A stretch of 64,000 nt of DNA from Atriophallophorus winterbourni (Eukaryota > Platyhelminthes > Trematoda > Plagiorchiida > Microphallidae): positions 20,657 to 84,656 of the forward strand of contig JACCGJ010014089.1 in assembly GCA_013407085.1 (NCBI GenBank). The letters are read 5' to 3'. Position numbers and translations under genes: made by a program. Numbering within the stretch: the first letter of the stretch is position 1; each line of letters opens with the position of its first letter. This document shows positions 42,561 to 55,564 of the stretch, in pieces. The notes beneath the pieces are model-generated. The model was not told the DNA's origin, ran no database searches, and saw nothing but the letters and a program-made list of their open reading frames with translations.

Positions 42561-43344
42561 ATTCTACAATACACTATGTTAAACGACTGATCACGTGTAT
42601 CACCGTGACGTTTTGGAGCGACAACATCTATAGTATTCGCTTCTATATTATGTCAAAGCCTTTTTGTAGTATTATATTATCATGTCCATTCCTACATTAG
42701 ATTACCGAGTAAAACACTCGAGAACATCATCGGAAATTAGACAGATTTTACCCAATCACTTTTCACTGTAATAATCTGATAGCAAAATATCCCAAGGAAT
42801 AGACACGTTTCGCGACATTGCGTAATCAATATTCCCTGTATGTCGTTTTCATCGAGGGGGTAGTAATATTGACTTGATGCAAATTACACGATGTTACCAT
42901 TTTTGCCATGGAAAAAATCCACTACTCTATTTTCTGTAGGTATATTACGGTTTAATTGTAGCAAAAATTGCATTCTTTTACAACATAATTGATTTGCACG
43001 ATTTCTCACCCGGTATATTTTTGGGCATTACTATTGGAACAAATATGGAAATAAAATGTTGCATGATATATAATATCAAAACAATAAATTATGTGTTTAA
43101 TAGCTTTGTGAATACCTAATTTTAAATCCACTAAGTGATTCATAGATCACATATTTGTGAGTTGAGTTTCGTTTTTTATTTTATTTGACGATTCCCACGT
43201 ATCACCGATAGTGTATGCGCAGCAACTTTGAAAGGTTTTCAAACATGTTGACCAATAAATAGCAACCCAGAAAATACATATTTGGTCACGTAACTATCGA
43301 ATTTCACAGGTTCCGCAAAGATTGCAACGCGCTACATTTCCTTC
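42561..43344. other. No recognised feature
   Basis: AT-rich spacer without supported frames. Confidence 0.4.
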
Positions 43345-43565
43345 ACCAAAGGTTGATTCAAAATGATCAATCTGGACATCGTTGACCCTTTACCAGTTAA
43401 CCAACCATATAGTTATATTTTGACCTGCGTTGACAGATATAAACGTCTATCCAGAGCAATATCAATCAGAGCTAAAGCTACGGAGACCATCACACGAACG
43501 TGTATCGAATCATGGTTATCCACCTTTGTGATTTCCCCTGCAATACAACTGTCAGAGTATCTCAG
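43345..43565 (+). pseudogene. Ty3/gypsy integrase core fragment
   Basis: Reads MINLDIVDPLPVNQPYSYIL, TCVDRYKRLSRAISI and ETITRTCIESWLSTF. INLDIVGPLP---GY-Y-LT--DR--RW is the first-Asp region of gypsy integrases. The second Asp and the Glu are not seen downstream. Confidence 0.75.
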
Positions 43566-44654
43566 TTAACTTATTTTCTTATTTGTGAACTGAATAATTT
43601 TCTTGTTACCTCCCCCCAGTATCCTCCGATCGATAAACAACTGCGCCACCATGCGCAATGGCTCATCACTCATTGGATTTTAACAATCACACGAAGGATG
43701 ACCTCGATGCCACAGACAAAGAAGGCAGCACGTGATGTCTGCCAAATGTTTACCAATGGGATAAGTGCCAGATTGAACGTATTTAAATTTTTGACTGTTT
43801 GCGTAAAATACATACCATATGTTTAAAGCCCAAACGCAGTAAGTGGTAGCATTCATTAACCACTTTGATTTCCCGGCGTTTGCTACGTATGTTGTGCATG
43901 TCGAAGTAAACAGCATAGTGATACAACTACAAATCCTCCCTATGAGGCAAAGCTGGAATCTCGAATAGAGATTTTGGAAAATTGCTATCGAAAACTTCAA
44001 ACATTTAACCGCTTTTGGTAGATACGCTTGTCGAGGCAATGCGACCCGAAATAATTACTAATCAAGACAAATAGGAAAAGAAAAAAAACACCAATAACTT
44101 TACCCTCAAATGAATGTAGTGATAGCTCATTCGGAGTTAATGAAGATGGACCTACTGAAGCCTGTTTTCCTAGGTCCTCATTCGATAAAATTGTGAACAA
44201 TTTGTCCAGGACTCCCCATCGTCAGGTTGCTAGATCCGAGCCTTCCACCAAAAAAGCAATGCTACCGTTCATTCTACTAAGACAGATATCGCTATCAGTG
44301 TAATACGCAAAAATATCCCGGGATCGATAAATGCACTTTTCAGCAAGAAAACGTATTTAAGCTGAAGTAATGGACTAAGCTCTGTACACACATGGGCTTG
44401 AAAGCTTATTACCTAAATCGATGACGCGCTTAACTGGGCATATCTTCTCTCCGCACGTAGACCAACCGCGTCTATTAAACTAAATCTGACATCATCAATG
44501 CGTATCTACTCAGTGCTTCTCCCGGTTTGACCTGCCGATTCCAAGCCGACATACCCTGGTGGGAAAAGAAAGGTGAATCCACTTGCCGAGACAAGTCAAC
44601 TTCACGTAGTTTAATGTTTCTCGTGATTCCGTTGTCGTAGACACAATTAGAATA
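43566..44654. other. No recognised feature
   Basis: About 1.1 kb. Frames of 60-119 codons on both strands show no recognisable motif. Confidence 0.4.
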
Positions 44655-45009
44655 CATAGATCCTCTAACTACAAAGGCAATAAGCCCAGTCCTCTGAAAA
44701 AATCACTTTGCTAACGACTGAAATGACTATAACTATGAATACCGACTGGAAATATAACCGCTTAAAACTTCCACCTGACGTGAGATTAAGCGTGCCCAAG
44801 CCTGTTCCCTCACTGAAACCCAGAGAGCCATAGCAACCACAGTCTGATTGCAATCTTGTTACTCACAGTCAAGTTGTTACCCCTTAAAAAACGAAAAGGG
44901 ACCAACTTATCGCGAGTCTGACCAAAAGCTACAGTACACGATCCGACATTGTGTGGGATAAATACGATCAAGTGCATATAAACTAATGCTCAGTGTTTAC
45001 TTGACAAAT

Positions 45010-45670
45010 TACCTGAACTATGTCAGCTTTGCGATAGACCTTTAACTGATTTTTTTGCTGTTACAGAAACTTGGTTTCAGCCCTGCAGGACTGATGCTGA
45101 GCTTTTGATACCGAAACTGTCACTAATCCGTTGCGATCGCGATCGAAGATCAGGTGGTGGAGTTGCAGTCTACTATCAAGAAAGTTTAGTGCAGTCTAAA
45201 GTAATCGATCATCCTGACCTCAGCATTCCTGTTACGATGTGTGGTTCAGTAAAGCTAGTCAATGGAGACGAATGTACGATCATCATCCTTTCACCGCCCG
45301 CCATCATCCGAAAGCTCATTCAACGATTGAATCCTTGCAACACATCACAAGCTGCCAAACTATGCAATTACTGATCATTGGCGATTGTAATCTCCCGCAT
45401 CTGTATTCAATCGGTGAAGACTCCCTGCATTCGTTTAAAAATATATATAATGAGGTTATAGAAATTGCTTCACTGCACAATCACGTTAACCAGTCAACTC
45501 GCTGGCGGGGTCTTGACAAACCTTCACACCTTGACCTTGTCCTAACGCCTGAGGCAACCGCGGTAGAGGATATACAATACCTGGCACCACTGGGAAAGAG
45601 TGATCATGTGGTGCTTTTTTTGATTATGTATGCAGTGCGGAACGATCTAGCGAAGAGACAAAGGTCATAA
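45010..45670 (+). pseudogene. CR1 ORF2 endonuclease remnant
   Basis: FFAVTETWF (about 45060), SLIRCDRDRRSGGGVAVYYQ, then in another frame LLIIGDCNLPHLYSI (GDFN altered to GDCN) and HLDLVLTPEAT, GKSDHVVLF. The catalytic skeleton is recognisable but split by frameshifts. Confidence 0.75.
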
Positions 45671-45758
45671 GGAAACTGCAATTTGAATTCTCAAATATCA
45701 GTCTCCGGGATGCACGCACTCATGAGTTTGCTTCAATGGATTCTGGCTCATATTACAA

Positions 45759-47640
45759 TTGGTTTCTAAATTATCTGAATTTGAAGATTTACGAAAACTC
45801 GATTTTTTACCACACAAATGCAGTTACAACAACCAGTTTGTTATTCGGAGTAGAACTAAGAAATGGTTAGCTGTTAAGCGAGAGTCGTGGGTAACTCATA
45901 AAAAGTTTGGTACGGAAGCAACTTTGATGCGATTCTGTAAGATACGGAATCAAGTCACGACTTTTGTAAGAGAAGATCGCATGCAATTCCAATGGAACTT
46001 GCTTAAGAGAATAGAAAAGAATCCTAAGCTTCTCTACAAGATAGTCAATGAACGAGCAAAGATCAAACCAGTTGTTTTCTCTATACTAACACCTAATAGA
46101 TCGACCCACACTGCCCAAGATACCGTCGATGCTTTAGCAACGTTTTACTCATTTGTCTTCAATCCCAAGTGTTGTATCCCATATCAAAATTCACCGAATA
46201 CGCCACATTTCGAATTACTAAGTGAAATGACTATCAACGAATACATGGTTGTGCTAGGAACTTTATCAACTAAATGAAAATAAGTCCTTGTCGCAGACAA
46301 AATTACCCCCGCCATACTTCACAGGTGTCGCATTGCTTTGAATGCTCCTCTCACTCGCATATTCAATATAAGCTTGAATGAAGGAAAAATACCACCGCAA
46401 TAGAAAGAAGGGATCATCACTCCTATTTTTAAAGGCGGTAGCCGTTCAGGCACAGTAAACTATAGACCGGTAACGTTACTTCCGGTGATCTCTAAATTAA
46501 TGGAACGTATCGTGACTGCGCGCATTTGAGAAAATTTTGAAAACCAAAATATATTGACCGCAGCACAACATGGTTTTCGAAGCGATCGTTGCTGTTTATC
46601 CAACCTTGTTACTGCGTTCGAGGATTAAACTAAAGCACTAGACGAAGGTGAGCCTGTACATGCTTGCTACATCGGTATGTCCAATGCTTTGAATAGATTC
46701 AACCATGACATTTTAATTGAAATGCTCGAAGGTTACAGAATAAGGAGAATATTGCTGAATTGGATAAGGGACTATCTTACTGATAGACACGTCCATGTTT
46801 GCGTTGGCAGCACCTTTTCTAGAAGAAAACACGTCACATGTGGCGTTACGCAAGGCTCGATGCTGGGACCTCTTCTATTCTTGGTGTATATGAACGATAT
46901 AGTAGTGGATATTGGAAGCAACTTGATACTATTTGCCGATAATATTAAAATATGGAAACGTGTCAGGTCTGTTAATAACTGTATGGAATATATGCACCTT
47001 ATTTCGTTGGTCCCAGTTAAATGATCTACAATTTAACCCTGCGAAATGTAAACTACTGTGGCTTGGAAAATCTCTGCACCACACGTATCAGCTTGCCACG
47101 CAAGATCTCGTCTGCACCAACTGTTTCTTGGTGTTGTTTGATAATAAGCCTGGACATCATTGCCGGATAGTGTAAATAAAGTTTGCCGTATCTTCTAAAA
47201 AGAATATTCAGGATTTTTACCCCCGAAACCCTATCCCGGGTAATTAACACGTATACAGTCCGGTTATGTAATATTCCATCCAAGCCTGGGCACCATGTCT
47301 GAGGAAGGATATCGAAGTACTCGACAGGATATATCATCGTGCTACAAAGTTGGTTTTTAGTTACAGAATTTTTCCTCACAATGAGCGAATGTTAAAACTG
47401 AACCTACAAGATTTTACCTGACGACGGATACGTAGTGACCTCATGTTGACATTCAAAATCCTGCATATTGAAAACCATCCCCTTAAACACTTGCTAAATC
47501 CCAATGGCCTTGCTCGAACAAAAACACATTCAAAGGCTTTAAGCATTCCGCATTGTCGATTGAATATTTATCGTAATTTTTTATCGGTAAGAATTTGTTT
47601 CAATTGGGAAATTTTGCCTGAGTAAATCACACGCTCGAAA
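45759..47640 (+). pseudogene. CR1 ORF2 RT remnant with FADN box
   Basis: The linker RSRTKKWLAVKRESW and KNPKLLYKIVNERAK lead into RT blocks: EGIITPIFKGGSR, NYRPVTLLPVISKLMER, AQHGFRSDRCC, CYIGMSNALNRFNHD (motif A Asp absent) and TCGVTQGSMLGPLLFLVYM. The catalytic box is LFADNIKIW, so the second Asp is Asn. WAPCLRKDIEVL-type text and HCRLNIYRNFLSVRICF close the domain. Confidence 0.75.
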
Positions 47641-47820
47641 TCTGTTGAGGTTTTCGCTTCCAAACTCGATGAGTTTATGACGGACCGTGTTGTATGTGAT
47701 TGTCCCTATTGATTTTTGAGATATATCCTATAATTATATATATTCCATATACCTTTTCATTCTATGGTTATTGTAAAGCTTACTGTTTTTTTCTATGATA
47801 AAACTTTCTGAGTTCTAAGC

Positions 47821-48179
47821 TATGAGTATATTCTGTTTCAGTCGAAACAAACATTTTGAAACTTATTTTCACGTATCTCCACGGAAAATATGTTATAACT
47901 TCATAAGATTTCTGGTGTAATCCATAGTAGTCATAAGAACATAATGGGAGAAATACGTCTTTCATTTAATATTCCAGAGGAAACTAAAATGTGTATCGTC
48001 ATTGATTTTGTGCTCGTGGTGGTATGAATTGCTTAGACATTAACAGCTCCAAGACGTGATTTTCGGATTTACGGATTCTCGCGCATCATGCTGTAGTTGT
48101 TGGACTACCGCGGTCGATAGCGACCATGAACGTACATCACAATAGCATGAAACTTTATGTTCAACACCTTTTCGAACGA
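47821..48179. other. No recognised feature
   Basis: Spacer between CR1 and RTE-like relics. Confidence 0.4.
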
Positions 48180-48599
48180 TTAAGCACACTCATTTTGGAG
48201 GAACAATCTCTCCCGCAGCGCTGCAGCGATAGCAGAACTCGGACGTTGGGCGTTAGCTACACGTCGGCGGTGTGAAATGGATTCATCAGCAAAGACTTGT
48301 ATCTGCTCTTAACCAGCTCGCAGATGATGCCTAACAGAATCCTTCCAATGTGAGCGGTCAAGACCAATTTCTTCCGAAGTCCCGAGTTTAATTTCAAGAG
48401 CTTTCATATCTCTTTTACAAACGTCGTTGTACCGCAAGTGCGGTCTGCCCAATAGTCAACTTTCTAATTGCAACACACCATAGGGTAGATCTTTCGGAAT
48501 ACGACTATTTTCCACTCTTTAGACCTCACCAAGCCACCGCAGACGGCGCTGTCGTAATATGGTAGACAAGCTCTGTAGAACGGTTTTAAATGCATTTCA

Positions 48600-49450
48600 G
48601 CATTAGTAACTTTGTCCATCTACCATATGTTCAAGATAAGACGGATGCCTCGTAGAAGGAATGCTACAGCTTTCGTTCGTGTCTTGCGTGGATTTTCTAG
48701 GTTTCCCTGCCGTGAGATATAGCATTTAATTACCAAGTGCTCTATATAATCATATTTGCCTTTAAAGTAAGCTCGTGGTTACCCAAGACACGGGAGTTTA
48801 ATCGGGACAAAATGACAGCTACGCTGCCAATTCGCTTATCAATCTCCGTGACTAGCGAGAGGTTATTCGCAATGGTTGAACCAAGATATATGGAATCATG
48901 TACTGGAACAAGCTGACGGTTTCCAACATTGATGTTTGGAGGCGATACAGTCTTTTGACCAAAGACGTTGGTCTTGGTCATGATGAATTGTTTGCCATAT
49001 GTCTTTGCATGCCGACGAAAAACGCTCAATTAGCGACTTGATGTTCTCTTTGGAGTGAGCATAAATGGCTGCATCGTCGACGAACAGCATGTCACGGATT
49101 ACCACATTTCGTGCTCTCAACCGGTCTAGGTTGAAAAGCTTATATTCACTTAGCGTGCGTAGCCTTTTGTCCTCGTCCTAATAGCTTGCTTCAGAAGCAG
49201 AGCAGAGAAAATTCCAAACAGCTTAGGAGCAAGAATACAACCTTGGTTGACGCCTCAGTCTATTTCAATGGCTTCTTAACTTAAATAAACGAGTTTGAGC
49301 AGTCTGGGGGCAGTCTATCAGATTAAACATTTAGAATAAACCCTCTCTGTGACGTAGTCGAATGTCCTCCTTTAATCAATAAAACAGCCTGTAATTGCAT
49401 ACGCTGTTCCCGAAACTATTCTGAAAGTTGTTTGAGGGATAAGGTCATGT
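48600..49450 (-). pseudogene. RTE-like RT remnant
   Basis: Minus-strand blocks: NQGCILAPKLFGIFSALLL-type text near 49180-49250, RARNVVIRDMLFVDDAAIYA (the catalytic box reads FVDD), SLIERFSSACKD, QLVPVHDSIYLGSTIANNLS, LVTEIDKRIG and NSRVLGNHELTLKAN. The order follows the RTE palm and thumb. Confidence 0.75.
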
Positions 49451-49627
49451 CAACGGTTGGTTAAGCTTCAGTTTTGCTTAGGCCAGCGAATGATCGGTGT
49501 CGCACTCTCAGCTTTAATATGATCTGGTGAGGAGCACGCTTCATATATAGGTGCACATGACAAGAATGACATCGAGCTGATGCCAATGCTTAGAGCGAGT
49601 ATGTTTCCGAAAGACTGTATCCTGTGG

Positions 49628-50298
49628 TTATGTTTGAAAGAAAGTGTTACTGACACAAAGACTGAAGTGTGTGCACATTTTTAAAACGCGTTGTGAATTT
49701 TCATTGGTTTTACCTACACCGAACCTTCTCAGCCAGTTTTGATTACAATCGTAATCTGCACCAACCCTGGCATTAAAATCCCCCAATACCACTACACAGT
49801 TGTTAAGTGGCACGTGTTTGATGGCAATTATGTGGTTAAGATAAAAAGCGTCTTTTTCTGCAGGCCTCGCAGAGAGCGTCGGTGCATAAATATTGACCAA
49901 CTGAATGGTACCAGTCCAAATCCGTTCGCTTCAATGGCTGTTCGGTTCTGCTGCATTCAGTAGGTCATTGCGAACGGCAAATCAAAATCCATGCAATCGA
50001 GGCTCAACAGAACCCCTTCCCTTCCAAAAATTAAGTAATCTACTTCTGTTAGCATATCAGTGTATCGTAACCACGTCTCTTGCAGGGCAGCTACGTCGAT
50101 ATTAAGCCTCTTTAGCTCATTACTGAATATAGCTGATTTTCTTACGCCTATGATATTCGAGGCGTCGTCATGAAATACTGGAACATTGCACCGTACTTTC
50201 CAGGTTCTCCATTTAGGAACATACATTTGTTGTTTAGTAACTCGTTTCGCTAGTGCGGAAAAATACAATCTGCTTGTCGGTTTCATCCTAATATCCAT
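49628..50298 (-). pseudogene. RTE-like endonuclease remnant
   Basis: Minus-strand frames: KWRTWKVRCNVPVFHDDASN, VAALQETWLRYTDMLTEVDY (catalytic Glu in QETW), then VNIYAPTLSARPAEKDAFYL and VVLGDFNARVGADY. These are in endonuclease order and match the copy at 61793-62390. Confidence 0.8.
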
Positions 50299-51060
50299 GC
50301 ACCCAATGAGGATAGCAGAGCGTGTCGAGACGGCACCTTGTTGACTGGGACTGCACAGATTGAGGCTGACGGTATCAATTCAATGAGACTTAAAAATCTC
50401 TCTTAACATCGGAAGCAGCACCGGGCATTGAGCTTTGCGCAAGCCGAATCATAACTTTTAACCGGTATCTTCAGCTTCCCGTGTTATTAAGTAGAAACCG
50501 AAAGGAGTGTCCTCTCCATTGGTGCGTTGAGATGTATGCCAGGTCCGTTCAATATGGAGAACTAGCTGTTGCTCATGCAGCAAGCGCTCCCTCTTCAAGA
50601 CACCACCGGAACCAAAGGTACAGCTAGGTCGACACGTTTGGATAACGATGTCGACGCAAGAGTTGGTAGGATGAATTTGGATAAATCTTCGGACAGCCTA
50701 TCGAGACTCCGGCTTTGGATTTTTCCTCGAGGTTCAATTCTGAAGCCTTTTCAATGATTGGATGTAACCACAAGGCAGTGAAGTTTTGAGATAAGGGTTT
50801 TCCTTTCCTTAAGTGAACAACCTTCATGGACTTACGAGCTCCACCTGCCCAAAGCATGCTGGTTTTTAGGCGCCAGTCAACGGCCTTCGCCCTTTATCCT
50901 GTCGGTAGAAGCAGTTCCGCAGGGTCACACAGGACCTTGCTTGTAGGCCATGAGTTGGACTTGGTTGTCAGAGGCTGAGACGCGCGCCATTGAAGCAATT
51001 TTGGATTTGGAATCTTATCCCGAAAACAGAACCGGTTTTGAAAACCTTGGTACCACACAC

Positions 51061-52369
51061 CATGTAATATCGCAGTTAATGCGCTTTAGCATTTCCAGGT
51101 TTATTTGCAGCATTCATGAGTTTAATAATATTTATCTAATCTCAATTTTACGAAGCATTTAAGCAGATGTGTTTGCTCAATTATGATGACACGTCTGTTT
51201 GTGTCTTTGAGTGCTTTTTATGGTTAAAACCGTTCCCTGACAATTACAGGTATAAATCATGCAGAATTTTCATGTGCTACTGCGTGATCACAGCTCATTG
51301 CTCCTTCTGCCACATTGTTTATATATTTTCTTGACATTATTTTTACTCTTTTCCATCTCGCTTTTATTCTCTCAATATTTTAGCATAAAATATTACTTTT
51401 GATTCGATTAAGTCATTTGATATTTTTGCTCAAGTTGCTCCTTTATTTATGATATTGATTAATAATGTTATAACCTCAAAATGGCTTTTGGAATCACATA
51501 TGAATTTATGATGTTTCTTATCATCATCGAGAAAATTTCCCTTGAACTTATAGTGACAACTTTTGTTTCGTGAGGATTCGAGTGTTTGAGAGAAGATGAA
51601 GTATGTTCGTTGCATGTTTATTTACCGTCCTCCAAAACACGTCTCCATTTTCGGTTGACAGAACTGTGGTTATCATGATAGTCCCTCTCAGCATGTGGTA
51701 AATTGAAAGTGGTTCACTTTATCTTTCTGCGTGTAAAGAGTGTATCCAGAATCAGTTGGCCTTCTGGAAGCAGAAGTCCGTATAAGCAAATTCGTTCTCA
51801 TTTCTGTTTTCAAATCTTGTCTCACCATGATGGGTTTTTAGTTTCCGTTGTTATTTATCAACTTCTAATTTACATTCTCGTACGATATTCTTAATTTATG
51901 TTGTTGCTATTTGATCAATTTTCATCTTTGCAAAATCATTTATTTTCCAACAAATAATGCATTTTCTACAATTTCATTTCTTCAAAATTACTTACAAATT
52001 CATAATATCTTATTCAGTTTTTTTCTATTCAACTCAAAACTCGGGATGCACAGCTTTTCGAATGTGGATCAAACTAAAACGATTACATAGTGAAACCACA
52101 AATCGGGACTACGAATTGAACAATGCAATTTTCAAATTTATAAGTCCTTCTTCAAAGTTTACTTGAATATTCCCGTATGCACATAACAAAATTCTAGTTC
52201 ATGATATACTTTGAACCAAACAAAAATGAACGGGGCAAATGCGAAGAATTTTCAAACAAGCACGTTGAGGTTTCAAACGAGCATTGGATAATTCTGGTAC
52301 CACCAACCTGTTAAATCACATGTGCCCAAAAATATGCGGGTGAAGAGTGTGTGATGGAAATATGTGCAA
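51061..52369. other. Intron-like DNA, no recognised feature
   Basis: AT-rich 1.3 kb without supported frames or repeats. Confidence 0.4.
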
Positions 52370-52500
52370 ATACGGATTATTTGTTTCAAGTCCATGGGTT
52401 TACACCCATCCCTGTGACTGTGGGCACAAGTGATTGAACAGGTTGGTCGTACAAGCCCTATGCTACAAAGGCTTACAAGTTCACTTTTTTTTACAAATTT
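52370..52500. repeat. Short dispersed repeat, copy 2
   Basis: Diverged copy of 6020-6150: CCATGGGTTTACACCCATCC, then GATTGAACAGGTTGGTCGTA. Confidence 0.45.
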
Positions 52501-52627
52501 TATATTATCGCAACTCATGCGGATCCTGATCTTCTCGCCCCTACATAATGAGTAATGGGAATAAATGCAAATACGTGTTCTTGTTTAAAATTAAGAAAAC
52601 TTTTCATAATAATTTACACCAACTTAC

Positions 52628-52850
52628 CTTCACTCGCTAAAAGTGAGTAAGCAAATAGACCGCGCTCAACATACATGAGTGCCATTGGGAAAACGGAAAA
52701 CTGCCAGTTCTCAGGATAGGTGAACAAAAATGTTGGTACATTGTAGGCCACGATTAGTTGGACGTTTGCAACGGTGTTTGGTGATACTTGATCCCCCATA
52801 AAATTTTTCAAGATAATTCGGCCTTCAATTTCTTTCAATTCATTTTTGAC
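52628..52850 (-). CDS. Exon candidate; integrin alpha calf-like
   Basis: 223 bases between acceptor AATTAAACAG and consensus donor GTGAAG|GTAAGT, phase 0 to 1. Reads VKNELKEIEGRIILKNFMGD, QVSPNTVANVQLIVAYNVPT and FPMALMYVERGLF. The pattern acidic-start, short strand, N-G-, then VANVQL-V-YP followed by a strand resembles the repeated calf segment of integrin alpha (VGP-V-H-Y-L-N-GPS--S-A-L-L-WP). It is preceded by a phase-matched exon at 53891-53979. Confidence 0.6.
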
Positions 52851-53539
52851 CTGTTTAATTATATTATGTAAAATTAGTGTGAAAAAATGTTAGCTGATCC
52901 TTGTTAATGTTATATATTGTGAGGTTTTCATTAAAGCGTAGCATAAGCTCTAGATAAAATGACCAGTACACATTCTGAATGGCGTGGGTGAGAATTTAAG
53001 AATGCGTTTTACTGATTAACGCTACATGCAAATACCAACAAAATACCAACAAATACCAACTAACAGTCATCTATTGACCGTAGATTGCTCGATTTCTAAC
53101 GAACATAAATAATTCTTAAATCTGTGGTTACTATTGAATGCGAAAACGAATCTTTATGATAATGCTGAGTTGTGTAGTGCTCCCGATTTGAGATGTCATA
53201 TAAAACTAATCATCGGATTTTAGTCCAAAATGAAGGAATATTACGTATTCCGTTTTCCAGTACTCACACTGAAATTCAATTTTGTTTTTGTTGTTGATTT
53301 TTAGAGCAGGGATATACGTCGCAATTGCCTGATGATCTCACAGTTAATATCCTTAGTTTATCATTACTATACAGCCTCTCCTAAAGTTAGGAGTGAACAT
53401 TACTTTAAGTTTAATCGGCGTTTGCATGATTTGGTTCACCAGTCAGAGCAAAACCTTCAGTAGCATAACTTCGACACAAGCATTTAAGAAGAAATTCATA
53501 TATTGTAAGCTCTATATTCCTACATTTTAAATGTTTATA

Positions 53540-53559
53540 NNNNNNNNNNNNNNNNNNNN
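53540..53559. other. Assembly gap (20 N)
   Basis: Run of 20 undefined bases. True gap size unknown. It lies in the intron between the exons at 52.6 and 53.9 kb. Confidence 0.99.
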
Positions 53560-53890
53560 TAGGAACATTAACCTCACTAGAAGTTTTCAAGTTTAGCAAA
53601 ATCGTAATAATGCTAGCTCTGTGTTACATTTCTGGGCACAGATTTTTTTCAATACTAGACACAGGGCCTTGTACACTCGTACAGAATCCCAGATATTAAT
53701 ATGAAAATTTCAATGACTACGATGCAAATATACTATTAAAATTCGAATAAGGCGTAACTGATGTACCTGAACAATTAACTATGCTTGAATTTGTTATAAG
53801 ATTATGAAATCATTCATAAATTATCCAGTTTGTGCATAATGTGTTACAAAGAATAGAAAACATTATCCAACTTCATTGAAATAAACATAC

Positions 53891-53979
53891 GAATTTCTCA
53901 ACCACATCTAAATACTGATCGGCAGTGAGGGTTGCTCCGTGTGTGATTTCACTCGCAGCAAATTTGCGTAATGTGAAAG
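53891..53979 (-). CDS. Exon candidate; integrin alpha calf-1-like
   Basis: 89 bases between acceptor TTTACCTAACAG and donor AAATTC|GTATGT, phase 1 to 0. Reads FTLRKFAASEITHGATLTAD and QYLDVVEKF. The L---AA-EI-G sequence resembles the calf-1/calf-2 linker strand of integrin alpha. It joins in phase to the micro-exon upstream (55086-55133) and to the exon at 52628-52850. Confidence 0.55.
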
Positions 53980-54179
53980 CTGTTAGGTAAACGATACATC
54001 GCATTAAGAATCAAATTTATTGTATTAAATAGTTACTTTAATCTTCGAAGGTTGAAAAAGTTTTCCTGATTTTAGAAAAAGTTTAGAAATTTACTCTGTG
54101 CATTACGTTGTGTTGAATTAATTAATCAAAATAATAGTTAATTAAAAATGTTGATATCGTTCAACAATAAAATTATCAG

Positions 54180-54670
54180 TTAGCTCACATTCCTTTGTTC
54201 ATATTCTATAACAGATATCTTACTACAAGCTGATGTTCGAAGCCGGTAATTCAAAGCATTCAATAGACGTTTAACGTTTTGAATGCGTAAAAGTATTCCC
54301 ACAACCGAAGGATTATTATCAAAATCCCTTCTGCTTGACAGCTCTATTGATTCTGACACACAATTTGGGTAAAATACTTGATCATAAATTGTTATATGCA
54401 TCAGCTATATCCCTGACAGTATGTGCCAATCCATCCGCGGTCTGAATTTTAAAATCACGCGGTTTAAATTTAGTCGGGTTGTTTACGATCGTGTTGAGTA
54501 ACTTAGGTTATTTTTCTATATCTTCTGTTAGCATCCAATAAAGATATTGCTTGTCTTCGCAGATATGGACGTCACACAGTTTCGGTTTTGTAAATGTTTC
54601 CGTGATTAGTCAGTTCGATTGATCCTTTGTGTATCCATGCCAAATTTCGCATGGCTATCCAATTCCGAGT
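54180..54670 (-). pseudogene. Duplicated coding-like segment, copy 2
   Basis: Homologue of 25830-26345: TETFTKPKLCDVHICEDKQY, LYWMLTEDIEK, a stop, PKLLNTIVNNPTKFKPRDFK and IQTADGLAHTVRDIADA. The stop after DIEK is a tyrosine in copy 1, and the stop before PRDF in copy 1 is a phenylalanine-lysine here, so both decayed separately. It lies in an intron of the host exon set. Confidence 0.5.
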
Positions 54671-55085
54671 GCGACTGCGGTGTTCCATGGAGATGACCGT
54701 CGTCCACATGCTTTGCGAAAGCCACAGTAAGCGACTCTTCTGATCAGTTTGGCGTTATTAAATGCCCTCCTTGAGTTGCACACGAATTCAAAGTATAAAA
54801 CGCACTAAATTGACTGATGTTACTTGGTGTTTTATGGAATTTTTCTGTTAAATAGAAGATATTTTCCTGAAATTTAATGACAAAATTTAGCGCGCATTGA
54901 TCGACAGAATAACAGCAGCATTTTCCAATTGAATTTCACGGAATTAAGGCACTTGATAAATGTTTTGTAAACTTAGATTTTAAATAGTTTCCATATTTAA
55001 AATAAAATTTTAATTTCGGTAAACATGAACATAATTTTCCAGCATATGAAAACATATGAATGAAGATTTCCGCTTTAATTCTCAC

Positions 55086-55133
55086 CTGAAATGGCTGTCC
55101 TTGTTCCATTTGCTGAGGTAAATACATTCTTCG
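55086..55133 (-). CDS. 48-nt micro-exon candidate
   Basis: Acceptor TTCTACACACAG and donor TTTCAG|GTGAGA. Length is a multiple of three. In phase 1 it encodes TKNVFTSANGTRTAIS, with an NGT sequon. The phase-2 reading (EECIYLSKWNKDSHF) is also open, but phase 1 connects to the downstream exon at 53891-53979 without a stop. Confidence 0.5.
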
Positions 55134-55284
55134 CTGTGTGTAGAATTTAAGAAAATTTTGTTTAATTTATATTATGTATTTCAAGTTCCGCAAATTTGCG
55201 CCAAATAATTCAATTATAATATTTCTAAAAGATATATAGTAATAGGTTATGGTGCTCTCATTAGCATTCTAAACATATTGTTCG

Positions 55285-55385
55285 CTAAAAGCGCCTTGAC
55301 TGCTGGTTAAAGAATCACTTAGTGATTCTGTATTTGAACATCGTGGTTCTTTGTTATTCAACATTGGCTTACAAGTATACATTAG
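55285..55385. repeat. Hairpin repeat, inverted copy
   Basis: GAATCACTTAGTGATTCTG and GAACATCGTGGTTCTTTGT, the inverted partner of the block at 15800-15890. Confidence 0.5.
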
Positions 55386-55421
55386 CTTACAGATACAGTT
55401 ACTTGCATTGCAGTATGACCC

Positions 55422-55494
55422 AATATATGATGCGCAATTTGTGGATAAATATAATCATGCATAAATTTTCTCATTAGAAAATTCATCTGTCTCC

Positions 55495-55564
<70 letters not shown>

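Larger units (their letters stand above)
44655..47820 (+). mobile_element. CR1-like non-LTR retrotransposon, 5'-truncated relic
   Basis: Runs from a trace of the ORF1 end (near 44700) through endonuclease and RT to a 3' tail near 47765-47820 with the shared GGTTATTGTAAAGCTT text. Same general family as the copies at 2-6 kb and 28-32 kb but more decayed. Confidence 0.8.
48180..51060 (-). mobile_element. RTE-like non-LTR retrotransposon relic, minus strand
   Basis: Same family as 60955-64000 (plus) and 7130-8231 (minus). The leader at 50750-51060 matches the start of the plus copy (GGTGGAGCTCGTAAGTCCAT, TCAGCCTCTGACAACCAAGT complement). Endonuclease text lies at 49628-50298, RT text near 48896-49450 and a C-terminal segment near 48600-49030. 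The middle of the RT is shortened. All frames are broken. Confidence 0.8.

Noticed and set aside
43680..44039. 119-codon minus-strand frame
   Set aside because: No motif. It is next to gypsy remnants and could be antisense noise.
54180..54401. A 73-codon exon with donor AAT|GTGAGC
   Set aside because: A stop precedes the start in frame, the supposed acceptor is poor, and the sequence is the diverged tail of the duplicated segment.
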